Source: Oceaniferula flava
GTDB taxonomy: Bacteria > Verrucomicrobiota > Verrucomicrobiia > Verrucomicrobiales > Akkermansiaceae
NCBI RefSeq assembly: GCF_016811075.1
Contig: NZ_JAFBGL010000002.1
Location: 455,050 to 519,049, forward strand
Length of the DNA stretch: 64,000 nt
Direction of reading: 5' to 3'
Every line of letters starts with the position of its first letter. Positions within the stretch are counted from its first letter, which is position 1. The notes beneath the pieces are model-generated. The model was not told the DNA's origin and made no database searches. It saw only the letters and a program-made list of their open reading frames with translations. Position numbers and translations under genes: made by a program. This document shows, in pieces, positions 1 to 7,352 of the stretch.

Positions 1-1266
1 AAGGTTGGCTGGTAAGCTGCCCAGATCGTAGGCGGTGCTGGTGCTGTCGTTCGTGGTGGAGCTGGCACTGCGCTCCAACTTGTCGCCATAGAGCCCCTGG
101 ACCGTAATCATATCGTCAAACTGCACGCCAACGAAATTAGTGGTCACACTCGGCTCCATCAGCTTGCTGCGATCGACCGGGCAGACGTGGGAGAGTCCCA
201 GGCCGTGTCCGTGCTCATGCGCGATGACGTTGCGGAAGCGTTTTTTGGTGGTGCTGCTGTTGTTGAAATTCAGGCTGTCATCGGTATCGATGACCATGTC
301 TCCAGCATCTGGAAAATAGTTATAGGCCAGAGTGTTCGAGGTGCCGTCGAGGGTGGTGCCGCCAATGCGCACGTCTGGACGCACGCCGATCACGCCTCGG
401 TAGGTATTTCTTGAGCTGGAGCGCCCGTTGATTTCAATGCCGTCATCGTAATCGACATAAACATAGGTATTACCAGTGACTTCCGCCCAGTAGGTGAATG
501 CAGATTCGAATAATTCGAACCATGGAGCGTCTTCGTAGCTGCTGGTGGTCGATGCTCCGAAGGTGGCATTCAGCGTGGCGATCAGATCGCTGGTGCCGCC
601 GGAGAAAGAGCTGGTTGATTCAATGTCTGTGCCATCGGCGACAAATCCCCAAGTGATGGTCACAGGGCTACCGGTAGAGCCCACATTGCCATCGGTGGCG
701 GTGTAGCTCCAGCGATCATCTCCTTGGAAAACAGGAAGCGGCTCCTCCGATTCGCCTTCTTCGATAGCGAGAGCTCTTACGGTGTCCATGGCAGAAGCGA
801 ACATTGGATCAGTCTCCACAGCCCAGCAGAGATGAACGAGCTCATCTGCTTCGTGGTTTTGCACAAATTCGGTGTATTTGACAACGCGTTCCAGCTGCTC
901 TTCGGTGAGCTGCTCGAACTCGGTGTAGCTCACCGAGCGGCTCAGGTGGCGCAATGTTTGGGCGGAGACCTGGTAGGATTTTTCCAGGTGTTCCAGCACG
1001 GCATGGGGCCAGCTACTTTTCCGCTGGTCGGCGAGGACTTGGGCCACGGCGAGCTCTTCTTGCCGGTCGTGTGAGCACCCCTTGCAGCTATGATGGCCTA
1101 CTTGGGGGATTTCCTTGCTATGCGAGGGGTGATCGCAGGGAGCATGATGAACGTGGTCAGGTGTGTGACCGGCTTGTGGCGGGTGATCATCTCCTGCTGC
1201 GTTGTAGAAATACCAAGCGGTTGTGCTTAGAGCTGTGACTCCAGCAAAGAGATAAAGGCGCTTCAT
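1..1266 (-). CDS. Secreted M10/matrixin-like zinc metallopeptidase, C-terminal part beyond the window
   Basis: The minus-strand frame opens with ATG at 1266 and stays open to base 1, giving at least 422 residues. The N-terminus (MKRLYLFAGVTAL...) is a signal peptide or membrane anchor. Residues 28-66 are unusually metal-binding in composition, with ten His and three Cys. After a stretch of about 140 residues that resembles a propeptide, a beta-rich domain ends in HEHGHGLGLSH (residues 350-360), a perfect HExxHxxGxxH zinc motif. The segment LMEPS about 15 residues later fits the Met-turn of metzincins. From family knowledge this is an extracellular zinc endopeptidase of the matrixin type, or a reprolysin-like relative. 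The substrate is not evident. What follows the catalytic domain (Ig-like, TSP3 or anchor domains are common in this phylum) lies outside the window. The metzincin call is secure; the exact family is less so. Confidence 0.85.
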   Translation of the reverse strand, partial: MKRLYLFAGVTALSTTAWYFYNAAGDDHPPQAGHTPDHVHHAPCDHPSHSKEIPQVGHHSCKGCSHDRQEELAVAQVLADQRKSSWPHAVLEHLEKSYQVSAQTLRHLSRSVSYTEFEQLTEEQLERVVKYTEFVQNHEADELVHLCWAVETDPMFASAMDTVRALAIEEGESEEPLPVFQGDDRWSYTATDGNVGSTGSPVTITWGFVADGTDIESTSSFSGGTSDLIATLNATFGASTTSSYEDAPWFELFESAFTYWAEVTGNTYVYVDYDDGIEINGRSSSRNTYRGVIGVRPDVRIGGTTLDGTSNTLAYNYFPDAGDMVIDTDDSLNFNNSSTTKKRFRNVIAHEHGHGLGLSHVCPVDRSKLMEPSVTTNFVGVQFDDMITVQGLYGDKLERSASSTTNDSTSTAYDLGSLPANL

Positions 1267-1475
1267 GGGTTGGATGGAAATAGTTGAAATCTGCTCATTA
1301 CAGAATTCATGTGTGAATTGTAAGCACGTTGTAACTCCAAAACCTAACACGCAAGAGCTAAATTTCTGGAGCGTCTAAATAATTATTTTAGGAAAATACC
1401 CACAATGATCTTTCCACTAAGTCCAAGACCCTTAGCTCCTTCCCTGTTTTTGGAACGGGAGCTGAGTCTAGCTCC

Positions 1476-2555
1476 TTATGCCCGTAGGTATTCGACGGCC
1501 TCCCGGATGTCATCCAGTGTGACCTTCGATGAGACCTCCGCTGCCCCTGGTCCGGTGAGTAGCACAAACTTGATCACGCCACCGGTGAATTTTTTATCCC
1601 GACTGAGCTTATCCATGATTTTTTCGGTCGGGATGGAGTCGGGCAGGGTGAGAGGGAGTTGGAAATTCTCCAGCAGTCCGAGAATGCGAGCGCTCTCGGC
1701 AGGAGAGAACTGGTTGATTTTTTCCGACAGGAAAAGAGCGGCTTTTATACCCAGGGAGATCGCCTCGCCATGCAGCATTTCACCGTAGGGGAGGGAGGCT
1801 TCGATGCCGTGGCCGATGGTGTGACCGAAGTTCAGCAGGGCGCGCACGCCGGACGTTTCTTGTTCGTCCTCTTCAACCACGCGGGCTTTGATCGCAAGGT
1901 TTCTGGCCAGCAGGTCGGCGGACGGATGCTGATCGGCGGGGTCGAGTGTGGCGAGGTCGTCAATCATTGCGGCGTCGCGAATGGCAGCGTGTTTGATGAC
2001 TTCGGCGTATCCTTCGCGGTATTCCCGACCGGGCAGGGAGGCGAGCGTGAGAGGATCGACGATGACCAGGCGTGGCTGGTGGAAGGCTCCGATGAGGTTC
2101 TTGCCCTCGGAGGCATTCACTCCGGTTTTTCCTCCGGCAGAACTGTCCACCTGGGAGACGATGGTGGTGGGGATCTGGACGAAGGGGATGCCGCGGTAGA
2201 AAATGGCTGCGACAAAGCCGGCTAGGTCACCCACGACGCCACCGCCGAGTGCGACCACAAAGGAGCTACGGTCGTGATCGGCACGATTCATCTCGCCGCA
2301 GAGGTCGGCCGTTTGCAGCATCGACTTGCTGGCCTCGCCAGCCCGCACGGTGTGCACGCTGGTCTCGATGCCTGCCTCGCTGAGTCTGTCGACAAGTCGA
2401 TCGGCATAGAGCGCGCCGACATTGCTATCGGTGATGACGGCGGCTTTGCCTTTGAGGCCGAGGCCCGCGATGAGCTCGCCAGCGCGATCTAGCAGGCCAT
2501 CTTCAACGAGGATGTCGTATGAACGATCGGCAAGGTTGACGTGAACGTTTGGCAC
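1476..2555 (-). CDS. aroB: 3-dehydroquinate synthase
   Basis: This 359-residue protein closes the ring of DAHP to 3-dehydroquinate, the second step of the shikimate pathway, in the cytoplasm using NAD+ and a divalent metal. The glycine-rich NAD motif GGGVVGDLAGF lies near residues 103-113. The metal ligands are visible as the Glu in EGYAEVIKHA, the His in NFGHTIGHG and the His in LHGEAISLG. Length and N-terminus (MPNVHVNLADRSYDI) match the family. nadA lies 33 bases upstream on the same strand, so the two are probably cotranscribed with nadA first, although their pathways are unrelated. No frameshift or missing catalytic residue was seen. Confidence 0.95.
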   Translation of the reverse strand: MPNVHVNLADRSYDILVEDGLLDRAGELIAGLGLKGKAAVITDSNVGALYADRLVDRLSEAGIETSVHTVRAGEASKSMLQTADLCGEMNRADHDRSSFVVALGGGVVGDLAGFVAAIFYRGIPFVQIPTTIVSQVDSSAGGKTGVNASEGKNLIGAFHQPRLVIVDPLTLASLPGREYREGYAEVIKHAAIRDAAMIDDLATLDPADQHPSADLLARNLAIKARVVEEDEQETSGVRALLNFGHTIGHGIEASLPYGEMLHGEAISLGIKAALFLSEKINQFSPAESARILGLLENFQLPLTLPDSIPTEKIMDKLSRDKKFTGGVIKFVLLTGPGAAEVSSKVTLDDIREAVEYLRA

Positions 2556-2588
2556 GATACTACAATGGGTGAGTGGTCAATGAGAGGC

Positions 2589-3527
2589 TTACTTGCTCTG
2601 CTCCAACATCTTCAGCAAGGGTGCCTCGGCACGTTTTCTGATGTCTTCCGGAAGTTCCACCTGGGGTTCCAACTTCTCCAAGCAATCGTGCAGCTTCTGC
2701 ATGGTGTTCATTTTCATGAAATGGCAGTCGTTGCAGGCGCAGCGATCGGTGGGGCCGGCGATCAAGTTTTTATCGGGAGCTTCTTTTTGCAGGCGGTGGA
2801 GCATGCCGCTCTCGGTCACCACGATGATGTTTTTCACCGGTGCATTTTGGCAGAAGGCGATCATTTTTTCGGTCGAGCAGACCTCGTCAGCGAGCAGGCG
2901 GACTGCCGTGGTGCATTCTGGGTGGGCCACTACCAACGCGTCTGGATACTCGGATTTGATTTTATTGATCGATTCCCGGGTGAACTCGACGTGCACGTAG
3001 CAGGCACCCTGCCAGAGGTCCATCTTGCGTCCGGTTTGCTCCATCACCCAGGCACCCAAGTTAGCGTCGGGAACGAACAGGATGGGTCGATCGGCTGGGG
3101 CTTTGTTGACGATTTTAACGGCGTTGCCGGAGGTGCAGATGACATCGCACAGGGCCTTCACGCCAGCCGAGCAGTTGATGTAGGCGATGACGTAGTAGTT
3201 CTTCTCCTTGTTGTCGTTGAGGTATTTTTCCAGCTCGTCAGCGGGGCAGGATTCTTCCAGCGAACAGCCGGCGTCTTTGTCGGGGAGCACGACGGTTTTG
3301 TTAGGGTTCACGATCTTGGCGGTCTCCGCCATGAAGTGCACGCCGCAGAACGCGATGACATCGGCGTCGGTTTCCTGGGCGCGGTAGGCCAAGCCCAGAG
3401 AGTCGCCTACGTAGTCGGCAATATCCTGAATGTCGCCGGTTTGGTAGTTGTGAGCGAGAATGACGGCGTTGCGTTCTTTTTTCAGACGCAAGATGTCTTC
3501 ACGAAGATCGAGTGAGGTGGTGGACAT
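2589..3527 (-). CDS. nadA: Quinolinate synthase A
   Basis: NadA condenses iminoaspartate with dihydroxyacetone phosphate to quinolinate in de novo NAD synthesis, using a 4Fe-4S cluster. Three conserved cysteine contexts are visible: INCSAG, HPECTT, and the C-terminal Cys cluster in DRCACNDC. The PDANLGAWV segment is also typical of the family. I place the start at the ATG at 3527 (MSTTSLDLRED, 312 residues). A TTG nine codons upstream would add an atypical MSPPFYLKR. No clear Shine-Dalgarno sequence precedes either. The gene is the likely head of a nadA-aroB operon, and its upstream region is the repeat-rich spacer at 3601-3765. nadB is not in the window. Confidence 0.94.
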   Translation of the reverse strand: MSTTSLDLREDILRLKKERNAVILAHNYQTGDIQDIADYVGDSLGLAYRAQETDADVIAFCGVHFMAETAKIVNPNKTVVLPDKDAGCSLEESCPADELEKYLNDNKEKNYYVIAYINCSAGVKALCDVICTSGNAVKIVNKAPADRPILFVPDANLGAWVMEQTGRKMDLWQGACYVHVEFTRESINKIKSEYPDALVVAHPECTTAVRLLADEVCSTEKMIAFCQNAPVKNIIVVTESGMLHRLQKEAPDKNLIAGPTDRCACNDCHFMKMNTMQKLHDCLEKLEPQVELPEDIRKRAEAPLLKMLEQSK

Positions 3528-3600
3528 GCGTTTAAGGTAAAAGGGCGGAGACAAGAAACAAGTGGATAATGAGCCAGCTGCTCCCTTGATGGAGGGGGAT

Positions 3601-3676
3601 TGGTTGACTGGTTGACTGGTTGACTGGTTGACTGGTGCCGGGTGCCGGGTGCCGGGTGCCGGGTGCCGGGTGCCGG
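3601..3676. repeat. Two adjoining microsatellites: (TGGTTGAC)4 and (TGCCGGG)~6
   Basis: Four exact copies of the 8-mer TGGTTGAC (3601-3632) run, after TGG, into five exact and one partial copy of the 7-mer TGCCGGG (3636-3676). Open frames across them give only low-complexity Pro/Gly/Ser/Gln peptides and I do not consider them genes. The tract lies about 75 bases upstream of the nadA start. Because the units are not multiples of three and are perfect, copy number could vary by replication slippage and change the length of the nadA upstream region. Confidence 0.9.
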
Positions 3677-3680
3677 TGGA

Positions 3681-3765
3681 GACCCGGAGGGTCGTGAGAA
3701 GCTAGCGCGGGGTGAAACCCCGGGAAGAAGAGAGGGATAAGCATCAAGTCCCGGAGGGACGATAG
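3681..3765. repeat. REP-like palindromic intergenic element, two half-units
   Basis: Two related units stand 67 bases apart: GACCCGGAGGGTC at 3681-3693 followed by GTGAGAAGCT, and GTCCCGGAGGGAC at 3748-3760 followed by GATAGAAGCT. Each is a 5-bp stem with a GGA loop. Between them CGGGGTGAAACCCCG (3708-3722) forms a perfect 6-bp stem. The pattern of a GGAGGG hairpin, an AGAAG spacer and a hairpin ending in AACCCCG resembles the extragenic palindromes scattered in many Bacteroidota and Verrucomicrobiota genomes. Only this one locus is present here, so its repetitive nature genome-wide is inferred. The rest of the 3528-3868 spacer shows no gene; a GCCGCC/GGCGGC inverted repeat lies near 3837-3857. 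Confidence 0.55.
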
Positions 3766-3868
3766 AAGCTTCATCGGCCATCGGTCTATCCCACTGTCGA
3801 TAGTATCTCTAGGGGGGACGATCTTGGCGTTCATGCCGCCTTTTCGGTTGGCGGCTCCCGATAGGCGC

Positions 3869-4834
3869 CTACTGCCCAATCGACATCCGGCCGTTGTGGC
3901 GGGCTCCTTCTTCGACGGCCATGGTGGCGACTTTGATGTCGCCAGTGAGGGTGGCTTTTTTCCGGAGAATGAGTTTTCCTGAGCACTCGAAGTGACCGGT
4001 CACATTGCCATCGATGATGGCGTCTTCGCAGTGCACGGCATTGGCAAATTCCACCTGTGCTCTCTTTTCGATGATCAGGCGCTTGCAGCGAACGCGGCCC
4101 ATGATTTTACCGTGGCTGCGGATGGTGAAATCTCCGGAGCAATCGACGCCTCCGGTGAAGTCGCCGTGGGTGGTGAGATGGTGGCAGTGGATGGTGATGC
4201 CGGTGACCGAGGCTTTTTTATGGATCACCACATTGCCGCGGGTTTGGATACGGCGATTCCAGTTGCTGTGGATATCGTAGTCCTTGAGGGCGATGTAGGC
4301 ACCACAGCCAGGGCACAGGGTCGAGCTGGCCTCCGCTGGTGCTTCGTGCTCTCTTTCGCACTCAAAGCACCGCACTTTACGTGGCTGATCCTTACCGTGA
4401 AACAGGCCGGTGCTGGCAGCTGCTTTTTGCACAAAGCTAGCGACATCGGCCTTTGGTTTGGCGAAGGGGAAAGGGGATGTCGGTTTGCTCTTTGGCGTTT
4501 CAGCCTTGGGCTTTTCATCCTCTTTTTTCTCTGCGGCAGGTTGGTCTTTGGATGCTTTGTCCGCCTGGTCGTCGTCTTGTCGTGGACGCAACCGGGGCGC
4601 TTGGCCATCGCTTTTCAGGGTGGCGAATGGATTACTGGGAGCGATCTTGTTAGGCTCCGCTTTGCCATCGACGATTTTGTAATGCACCCCACACCCTCGA
4701 CAGTAGGTGGAGACCGCCATGTTAGACTCTGTTTGCTTAAATCCACAGTCCGGACAGCTTAAGTCCACGGTGTTCTTGCGGGCTGCCGGCTCTTTGGGGG
4801 TGTCGTTTTTCTTTTTCTTAGAAAAAAATGCCAT
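3869..4834 (-). CDS. Bactofilin-family polymer protein with two N-terminal zinc ribbons
   Basis: This 321-residue protein has a Lys-rich N-terminus and a first zinc ribbon (CPDC...CRGC, about residues 27-49). A charged, low-complexity Lys/Asp/Pro linker follows, then a second ribbon (CFEC...CPGC, about residues 155-178). The C-terminal half, from about residue 195, is a right-handed beta-helix with repeating G-x-(V/I) rungs (GNVTGHFECSGKLILRKKATL), the polymer-forming bactofilin fold. Bactofilins assemble into nucleotide-independent filaments or patches that shape cells or anchor wall enzymes. A second bactofilin lies upstream, but a terminator at 4909-4945 separates them, so this gene probably has its own promoter. 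The ribbons suggest metal-dependent partner or nucleic-acid binding; the role is unknown. Confidence 0.8.
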   Translation of the reverse strand: MAFFSKKKKNDTPKEPAARKNTVDLSCPDCGFKQTESNMAVSTYCRGCGVHYKIVDGKAEPNKIAPSNPFATLKSDGQAPRLRPRQDDDQADKASKDQPAAEKKEDEKPKAETPKSKPTSPFPFAKPKADVASFVQKAAASTGLFHGKDQPRKVRCFECEREHEAPAEASSTLCPGCGAYIALKDYDIHSNWNRRIQTRGNVVIHKKASVTGITIHCHHLTTHGDFTGGVDCSGDFTIRSHGKIMGRVRCKRLIIEKRAQVEFANAVHCEDAIIDGNVTGHFECSGKLILRKKATLTGDIKVATMAVEEGARHNGRMSIGQ

Positions 4835-4908
4835 GGCGTGGGTGCGGCGGTCTACGGGCGGTGGTTAAAATTGGGTAAAATCGGAGGTGAAGAATCGGTC
4901 AGGGTGGT

Positions 4909-4945
4909 AAAAAGCCCACTCGCCGGCGAACCTGCGGTGGGCTTT
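4909..4945 (-). terminator. Rho-independent terminator of the 4978-5553 bactofilin gene
   Basis: Read on the minus strand, a 9-bp stem (AAAGCCCAC/GTGGGCTTT) encloses a GC-rich loop and runs directly into five T residues. It lies about 33 bases past the stop codon of the upstream bactofilin. Confidence 0.75.
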
Positions 4946-4977
4946 GAAAGTGTTCGAGAAGATAGCTCGAAAGTAGG

Positions 4978-5553
4978 TTAGGACCGAGCCGCTGCCTGCT
5001 TGGCGCTTGGTTGGCTGCTTCCTTTGTTGGAGCTGGCGGCATTTTTGTTGCTGCTAGCTTGAGGCGAGACGCTTGGTGTGCCGACTGTGGATTTACCCAC
5101 GAAGATGGCTCCAGGCTCGATGGAGAGAGAGGCTGCTTTAATATCGCCGACGAGTTCAGCGTTGGCTTTCAGCTCGACCTTGTCGGTCACTTCGATGTTG
5201 CCGTGCACTTTGCCGTAGACAATGACCGAGCGGGTTTTGACTTCAGCTTTGATGCGGGCGTTTTCACCGATGGTTAATGATCCATCCGAGTTGATGTTGC
5301 CTTCGATCTTACCGTCGACGACGAGATCGTTGGAAAATTTGATGGTGCCTTTGATTTCCACGTCCGAGCTGAGGACGTTGCGTCCGCTGGGTGCAGGGCT
5401 TGCGGAACGAGGCGCCGGACTGCTGCTGACACTAGGGCTTGGACTACTCGGCGCTGCGGGTGCTGGAGCAGAGCTTCTTGGGGTGTCATTACTAGCGGAG
5501 CCGGTGGACGGAGCGGCGGAATCTGGCTTTTGTCCGATTACTTTTTGGAACAC
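4978..5553 (-). CDS. Bactofilin (polymer-forming cytoskeletal protein)
   Basis: This 191-residue protein begins with a GTG codon (MFQKVIGQK). A disordered Ser/Pro/Ala-rich segment covers about residues 10-55. The bactofilin core follows: SSDVEIKGTIKFSND..., IEGNINSDGSLTIGENARIKAEV, VHGNIEVTDKVELKANAELVGDI. The end is another Ser/Ala/Lys-rich tail. This is the classical architecture of disordered tails on a beta-helix of DUF583 type. Bactofilins form cytoskeletal scaffolds at the inner membrane and act in cell shape or local peptidoglycan work. Two palindromes at 5601-5637 sit just upstream and a terminator follows, so it looks like a single-gene unit. Lack of a transmembrane segment means membrane binding, if any, is peripheral. 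Confidence 0.9.
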   Translation of the reverse strand: MFQKVIGQKPDSAAPSTGSASNDTPRSSAPAPAAPSSPSPSVSSSPAPRSASPAPSGRNVLSSDVEIKGTIKFSNDLVVDGKIEGNINSDGSLTIGENARIKAEVKTRSVIVYGKVHGNIEVTDKVELKANAELVGDIKAASLSIEPGAIFVGKSTVGTPSVSPQASSNKNAASSNKGSSQPSAKQAAARS

Positions 5554-5600
5554 GATAAATAGTTGTGGTTGCTAGGTAGATAAGTCGCAAAGGCTGGGTT

Positions 5601-5637
5601 ATTTGCAAGTGCAAATTTTAAAAACTTTGCAAAGTTT
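5601..5637. promoter_or_regulatory. Two adjacent palindromes with TTTGCA cores upstream of bactofilin
   Basis: ATTTGCA-AG-TGCAAAT (5601-5616) is a perfect inverted repeat and AAACTTTGCAAAGTTT (5622-5637) is a perfect 16-bp palindrome. Their centres are 21 bases apart, two helical turns, so two dimers could bind on one face. They lie 48-84 bases upstream of the bactofilin start and just past the stop of the TPR gene. No T-run terminator is associated. They look like an operator; the regulator is not identifiable from the window. Confidence 0.5.
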
Positions 5638-5644
5638 AGCCAAA

Positions 5645-6487
5645 CTATCGAGGTCCTTCATTGAGGTTCTCAGCTGGCTTTTGGGGCTCTTCTGATTGGC
5701 CTTCTGCATCGGGTGCGTCAGCAGGCTGGGTGGCTGGCTGATCTTGATCGGGAGCGACCAGAGGAGGGAGTGTGGGAGCGGGGGATGGTGTGCTGCCGGC
5801 GGCCGCAGGGGCTGCTGGTGGAACGGCGGGAGCTGGAGCGGTTGGTTTGACTTTGGTGGGGGGCACTGCGTTGACCAGTTGCAGTCGGGCGCTGGCGGTA
5901 TCGGCATAGGTGTTGCCTTGGCCGGTATTGTCCTCGGCTGCTTTTTCATACCAGGTCTTGGCTCCTTCTGTGTCGCCGGCGGCCTTGGCAATATCGCCCA
6001 AGGTGATCTGAGCAAGAGGGGCGATGTAAGCGGCGGATTCATCGTTGGCCACTTCGGTCAGGGTGCTGACGGCTTCGTCGTTCTTCCCTTGCGCGAGTTG
6101 GCGCAGTCCGAGGCTGACCTTTGCCGTGGCGGCGGCCGAGTGTTCGGGGTGCTCGGAAATGAAGCTTTGCAAAGTGCTGACGGCTTCGTCTTTGGAGTCT
6201 TCCCACTGGACACCTGCGAGCAGGAGTTGAGCGCTGGCGGCGGCTTCGCTGTCAGGCCACTTGCTGATGACTTCTTGGTATTCTGTCGCCGTGTTGGCTG
6301 CGTAGAGTGCCGATCCTGCTTCTTCTGCTTCGGCCTCGGCCAAACCGGAGTAAATCACGTATCCGATCACTGCGAGGGCAATCAGAATGGCTCCGATCAC
6401 AAGTTTCGGAGTGTGGCGGTCCAGAAATTGATCGAGTTTGCTCGGTCCGTGGTCAATTTCAGCGATGGGATTAGATATTTCAGCCAT
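5645..6487 (-). CDS. Single-span membrane protein with periplasmic TPR-like domain (YfgM/CpoB-like)
   Basis: From the ATG at 6487 the product has 280 residues; a GTG 22 codons upstream is less likely. A short cytoplasmic N-terminus is followed by one membrane helix (LVIGAILIALAVIGYVIYSGL, about residues 31-51). A tetratricopeptide-like region covers about residues 55-210 (YQEVISKWPDSEAAASAQLLLAGV, STLQSFISEHPEHSAAATAKVSLG). The tail is rich in Pro, Ala, Gln and Glu. The layout matches the YfgM family, which in gammaproteobacteria attaches to the SecYEG translocon and periplasmic chaperones. The role here is inferred from architecture only. It is followed on the same strand by the bactofilin gene, but the palindromes between them suggest separate control. 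Confidence 0.7.
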   Translation of the reverse strand: MAEISNPIAEIDHGPSKLDQFLDRHTPKLVIGAILIALAVIGYVIYSGLAEAEAEEAGSALYAANTATEYQEVISKWPDSEAAASAQLLLAGVQWEDSKDEAVSTLQSFISEHPEHSAAATAKVSLGLRQLAQGKNDEAVSTLTEVANDESAAYIAPLAQITLGDIAKAAGDTEGAKTWYEKAAEDNTGQGNTYADTASARLQLVNAVPPTKVKPTAPAPAVPPAAPAAAGSTPSPAPTLPPLVAPDQDQPATQPADAPDAEGQSEEPQKPAENLNEGPR

Positions 6488-6619
6488 AATGTAGTACTTC
6501 TCGGCGGGTGATAGCCGAGGATACCGGGGATGGCAATTGAATTTAGCGTCCACTTTGATGTCGCCTCAGGTCAGTTTGATGTTTGATGTTGGCAGATCTT
6601 GCCCTATGGCGGTGGCGGA

Positions 6620-7291
6620 ATGGAAAGTGACACGATTACAGAAGGTCCGCTGGCTCAGGCGAAACTCTACGGCATCCTCGATACCGGCTATGTGGAGGTG
6701 GAAAACATGATGCATGTTGCTTCCCAGCTGCTCGAAGGTGGAGCCGGTGTGCTGCAGCTGCGTGCCAAGGGCTACGATGCCGAGGGTGTGCTCGCACTGG
6801 CTCGTAAGCACCTCGCCGACTTGCCGGCCCTTTGTCGTAAGCATCAGGTTCCGTTCATCATCAACGATTTTCCCGATGTGGCCGTGGCCTTGGGGGCCGA
6901 TGGTGTGCACATTGGTCAGGACGATGGATCGCTCGCTGCGGTGCGTCAGGTAGTTGGCTCAGAGATGCTGGTTGGCCGCTCGACCCATTCGGTGGAACAG
7001 GCCCAAGGCGCCTTGGCGGAAGGGTTCGATTACATCGGTTTTGGTCCGCTGTTCCCAACCCCCACGAAACAAGGTCGCCCCGGCATCGGTCTGGAGAATA
7101 TCCGCGTGGTTCAGGAAACGGTGGGCTGCGAGATTCCAGTTTTCTGCATCGGTGGGGTGAAGCCGGACAATTTGGAATTGGTGCTTGCCTCCGGTGCGCG
7201 CCGCGTGGTCATTGTTTCCGCGCTCTTGCTGGCCGAGGATGTTCAGTCCTCCACCCGCGAGGTGGTGTCATCACTCGGCGAGAGCTCCTAG
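6620..7291 (+). CDS. thiE: Thiamine-phosphate synthase
   Basis: ThiE joins hydroxymethylpyrimidine diphosphate to the thiazole phosphate to give thiamine phosphate. The 223-residue TIM barrel shows the family signatures: LQLRAKG (substrate Arg/Lys), FIINDFPDVA, LGADGVHIGQDD, VGRSTHS, IGFGPLFPTPTK, and the phosphate-binding FCIGGVKPDN. I start at the ATG at 6620 (MESDTITEG), preceded by GGCGGA as a plausible ribosome site, rather than at an upstream TTG. No TPP riboswitch was recognised in the short upstream region. A PfkB-family kinase lies 61 bases downstream on the same strand and may be cotranscribed. Confidence 0.92.
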   Translation: MESDTITEGPLAQAKLYGILDTGYVEVENMMHVASQLLEGGAGVLQLRAKGYDAEGVLALARKHLADLPALCRKHQVPFIINDFPDVAVALGADGVHIGQDDGSLAAVRQVVGSEMLVGRSTHSVEQAQGALAEGFDYIGFGPLFPTPTKQGRPGIGLENIRVVQETVGCEIPVFCIGGVKPDNLELVLASGARRVVIVSALLLAEDVQSSTREVVSSLGESS

Positions 7292-7352
7292 ACGACTGCC
7301 GGGCCAGAGGTTCAGGCCATTTCATTTTCCCATCACAATTTACCATACCACC

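Noticed and set aside
2541..3515. 324-codon plus-strand frame opposite nadA
   Set aside because: It is antisense to nadA, whose metal-cluster motifs are clear. The translation is rich in His, Val and Gly as expected of a codon-biased shadow and matches nothing.
3601..3676. Possible CRISPR array
   Set aside because: The units are 7 and 8 bases long and directly adjoining, without spacers; no cas gene is present.
3482..3879. Two minus-strand frames of 99 and 115 codons across the microsatellites
   Set aside because: The peptides are translations of tandem repeats (HPAPGTR units) and have no conserved part.
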